Shown here: one piece after another, positions 4,650 through 5,282 of the stretch
Layout: every line of letters starts with the position of its first letter
How positions within the stretch are numbered: position 1 is the first letter of the stretch
DNA from: Solobacterium sp.
GTDB taxonomy: Bacteria; Bacillota_I; Bacilli_A; Erysipelotrichales; Erysipelotrichaceae
NCBI GenBank assembly: GCA_017475415.1
Contig: JAFVFM010000201.1
Location: 1-5,282 of the forward strand
Reading direction: 5' to 3'
Length of the DNA: 5,282 nt
The notes under the pieces: model-generated
The model's database searches: none
Told to the model about the DNA's origin: nothing
The model's input: the letters and a program-made list of their open reading frames with translations, nothing else
Position numbers and translations under genes: made by a program

Positions 4650-5282
4650 CTATTTCCTCGACTTCTTCTTTGTATTTGTTTTCTTGATATCCACATTATC
4701 TGTATGTTCAGCAGGAATAACACCAAGAATTGAATAATCTAATACTGAACGAATATCTTCTGTTGTCTTGAATTTATCATTCAATAATTCACTAACAACA
4801 ACAGCACCAACACTTAACAATAAACCAATTAAACCACCAATTAAAGTCCATTTTTTCTTACTTGGAGATACTGGTTTACCAGATGTCCAAGCATCATCTG
4901 TTGTATTAACTGATCCCCCATCCATTGCACGCATAATTGCATCAGGTGCTAAAGCCACAAGATGAGAAACAATATTTAAAGCCTCTTGAGAGCTGTGGCT
5001 AATAACATTAATACGCATGACTTGCGTATTATCTACAGAACTTACAGATACCATACTATTTAATTGAGCATATGTATAATCTAAACCAGCATCAGCGATA
5101 ACTTGTTCTAATACTTTATGACTTTTTAAAATTACACTATATGTATTCACTAAGTTAGTAGATGCAGTCATATCAGAAGAAGTAATTACACCTTCATCTT
5201 TACGTGAATCTGCTCTATTGGTAACTAACATATCTGCAGAAGCACGATAAGATGGCTTAATTGCAAAAGTCGCAATCATAAA
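4650..5282 (-). CDS. cpsC: CpsC/YwqC/Wzz-type chain-length determinant and kinase adaptor, C-terminal part
   Basis: This membrane protein positions and activates the CpsD kinase and helps set polysaccharide chain length. The reading frame runs off the window end. The codon before the first visible Met is TTT, so that Met is probably internal and the N-terminal cytoplasmic part and most of TM1 are missing. What remains (about 210 residues) starts at the end of TM1 (MIATFAIKPSYRASADMLV, the usual P-x-Y-x-A start of the outside domain). It continues through a helical extracytoplasmic domain to the proline-containing stretch KPVSPSKKKW (135-144). TM2 (about 145-166, LIGGLIGLLLSVGAVVVSEL) and the conserved cytoplasmic end LNDKFKTTEDIRSVLDYSILGVIP follow. 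The protein ends in a basic tail (KKTNTKKKSRK). No kinase domain is fused; the next gene supplies it. Residue numbers count from that internal Met. Confidence 0.93.
   Translation of the reverse strand, partial: FMIATFAIKPSYRASADMLVTNRADSRKDEGVITSSDMTASTNLVNTYSVILKSHKVLEQVIADAGLDYTYAQLNSMVSVSSVDNTQVMRINVISHSSQEALNIVSHLVALAPDAIMRAMDGGSVNTTDDAWTSGKPVSPSKKKWTLIGGLIGLLLSVGAVVVSELLNDKFKTTEDIRSVLDYSILGVIPAEHTDNVDIKKTNTKKKSRK

Noticed and set aside
4650..5279. Taking the Met at 5279 as the real start of CpsC
   Set aside because: The frame continues to the window edge without a stop, and the family needs an N-terminal cytoplasmic segment and a first membrane helix, which are missing. The gene is cut by the window.

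Overview
The window comes from a low-GC, Gram-positive-type bacterium of the Firmicutes (Bacillota). The signs are strong AGGAGG-type ribosome binding sites, a tyrosyl T-box leader, a CcpA-like regulator and a Cps/YwqCDE-type tyrosine-kinase module. An intestinal class such as Erysipelotrichia would fit, but that is a guess. Every gene recognised lies on the minus strand, so transcription runs from high to low coordinates. No stretch of more than 300 bases lacks a gene.

At the right (5282 to about 3111) is the end of an exopolysaccharide/capsule regulatory operon. It holds the 3' part of a CpsC/Wzz-type membrane adaptor, a CpsD-type tyrosine autokinase with a very tyrosine-rich tail, and a CpsB-type PHP phosphatase with a polybasic, aromatic C-terminal tail. 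The genes are tightly coupled (3-nt gap, then a 4-nt ATGA overlap). They end at an intrinsic terminator whose stem contains the cpsB stop codon. In the known family the adaptor activates the kinase, the kinase phosphorylates its tyrosine tail, and the phosphatase removes the phosphates.

In the middle (about 3105 to 998) is a second operon with its own sigma-A-type promoter. It encodes a small membrane-anchored DUF948/YtxG-like protein, a charged helical YtxH-like/LEA-like protein and a LacI/GalR regulator that looks like CcpA. The promoter is overlapped by a perfect 14-bp palindrome, and a second similar element lies 25 bp upstream. Both resemble catabolite-responsive elements (cre) but lack the central CG, which suggests autoregulation.

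At the left (1001 to 1) is tyrS with its own promoter, whose -35 box covers the stop codon of the ccpA-like gene. A complete tyrosine-specific T-box riboswitch follows, with a UAC specifier, antiterminator and competing terminator. Then comes the first 246 codons of tyrosyl-tRNA synthetase, cut by the window edge. The order ytxG, ytxH, ccpA, tyrS resembles the neighbourhood of these genes in Bacillus and supports the regulator being a CcpA orthologue.

I found no mobile element, CRISPR array, tRNA or rRNA, and no clear sign of a wholly new system. The points most worth a second look are the variant operators, read-through from ccpA into the T-box leader, and the two unusual protein tails in the Cps module.
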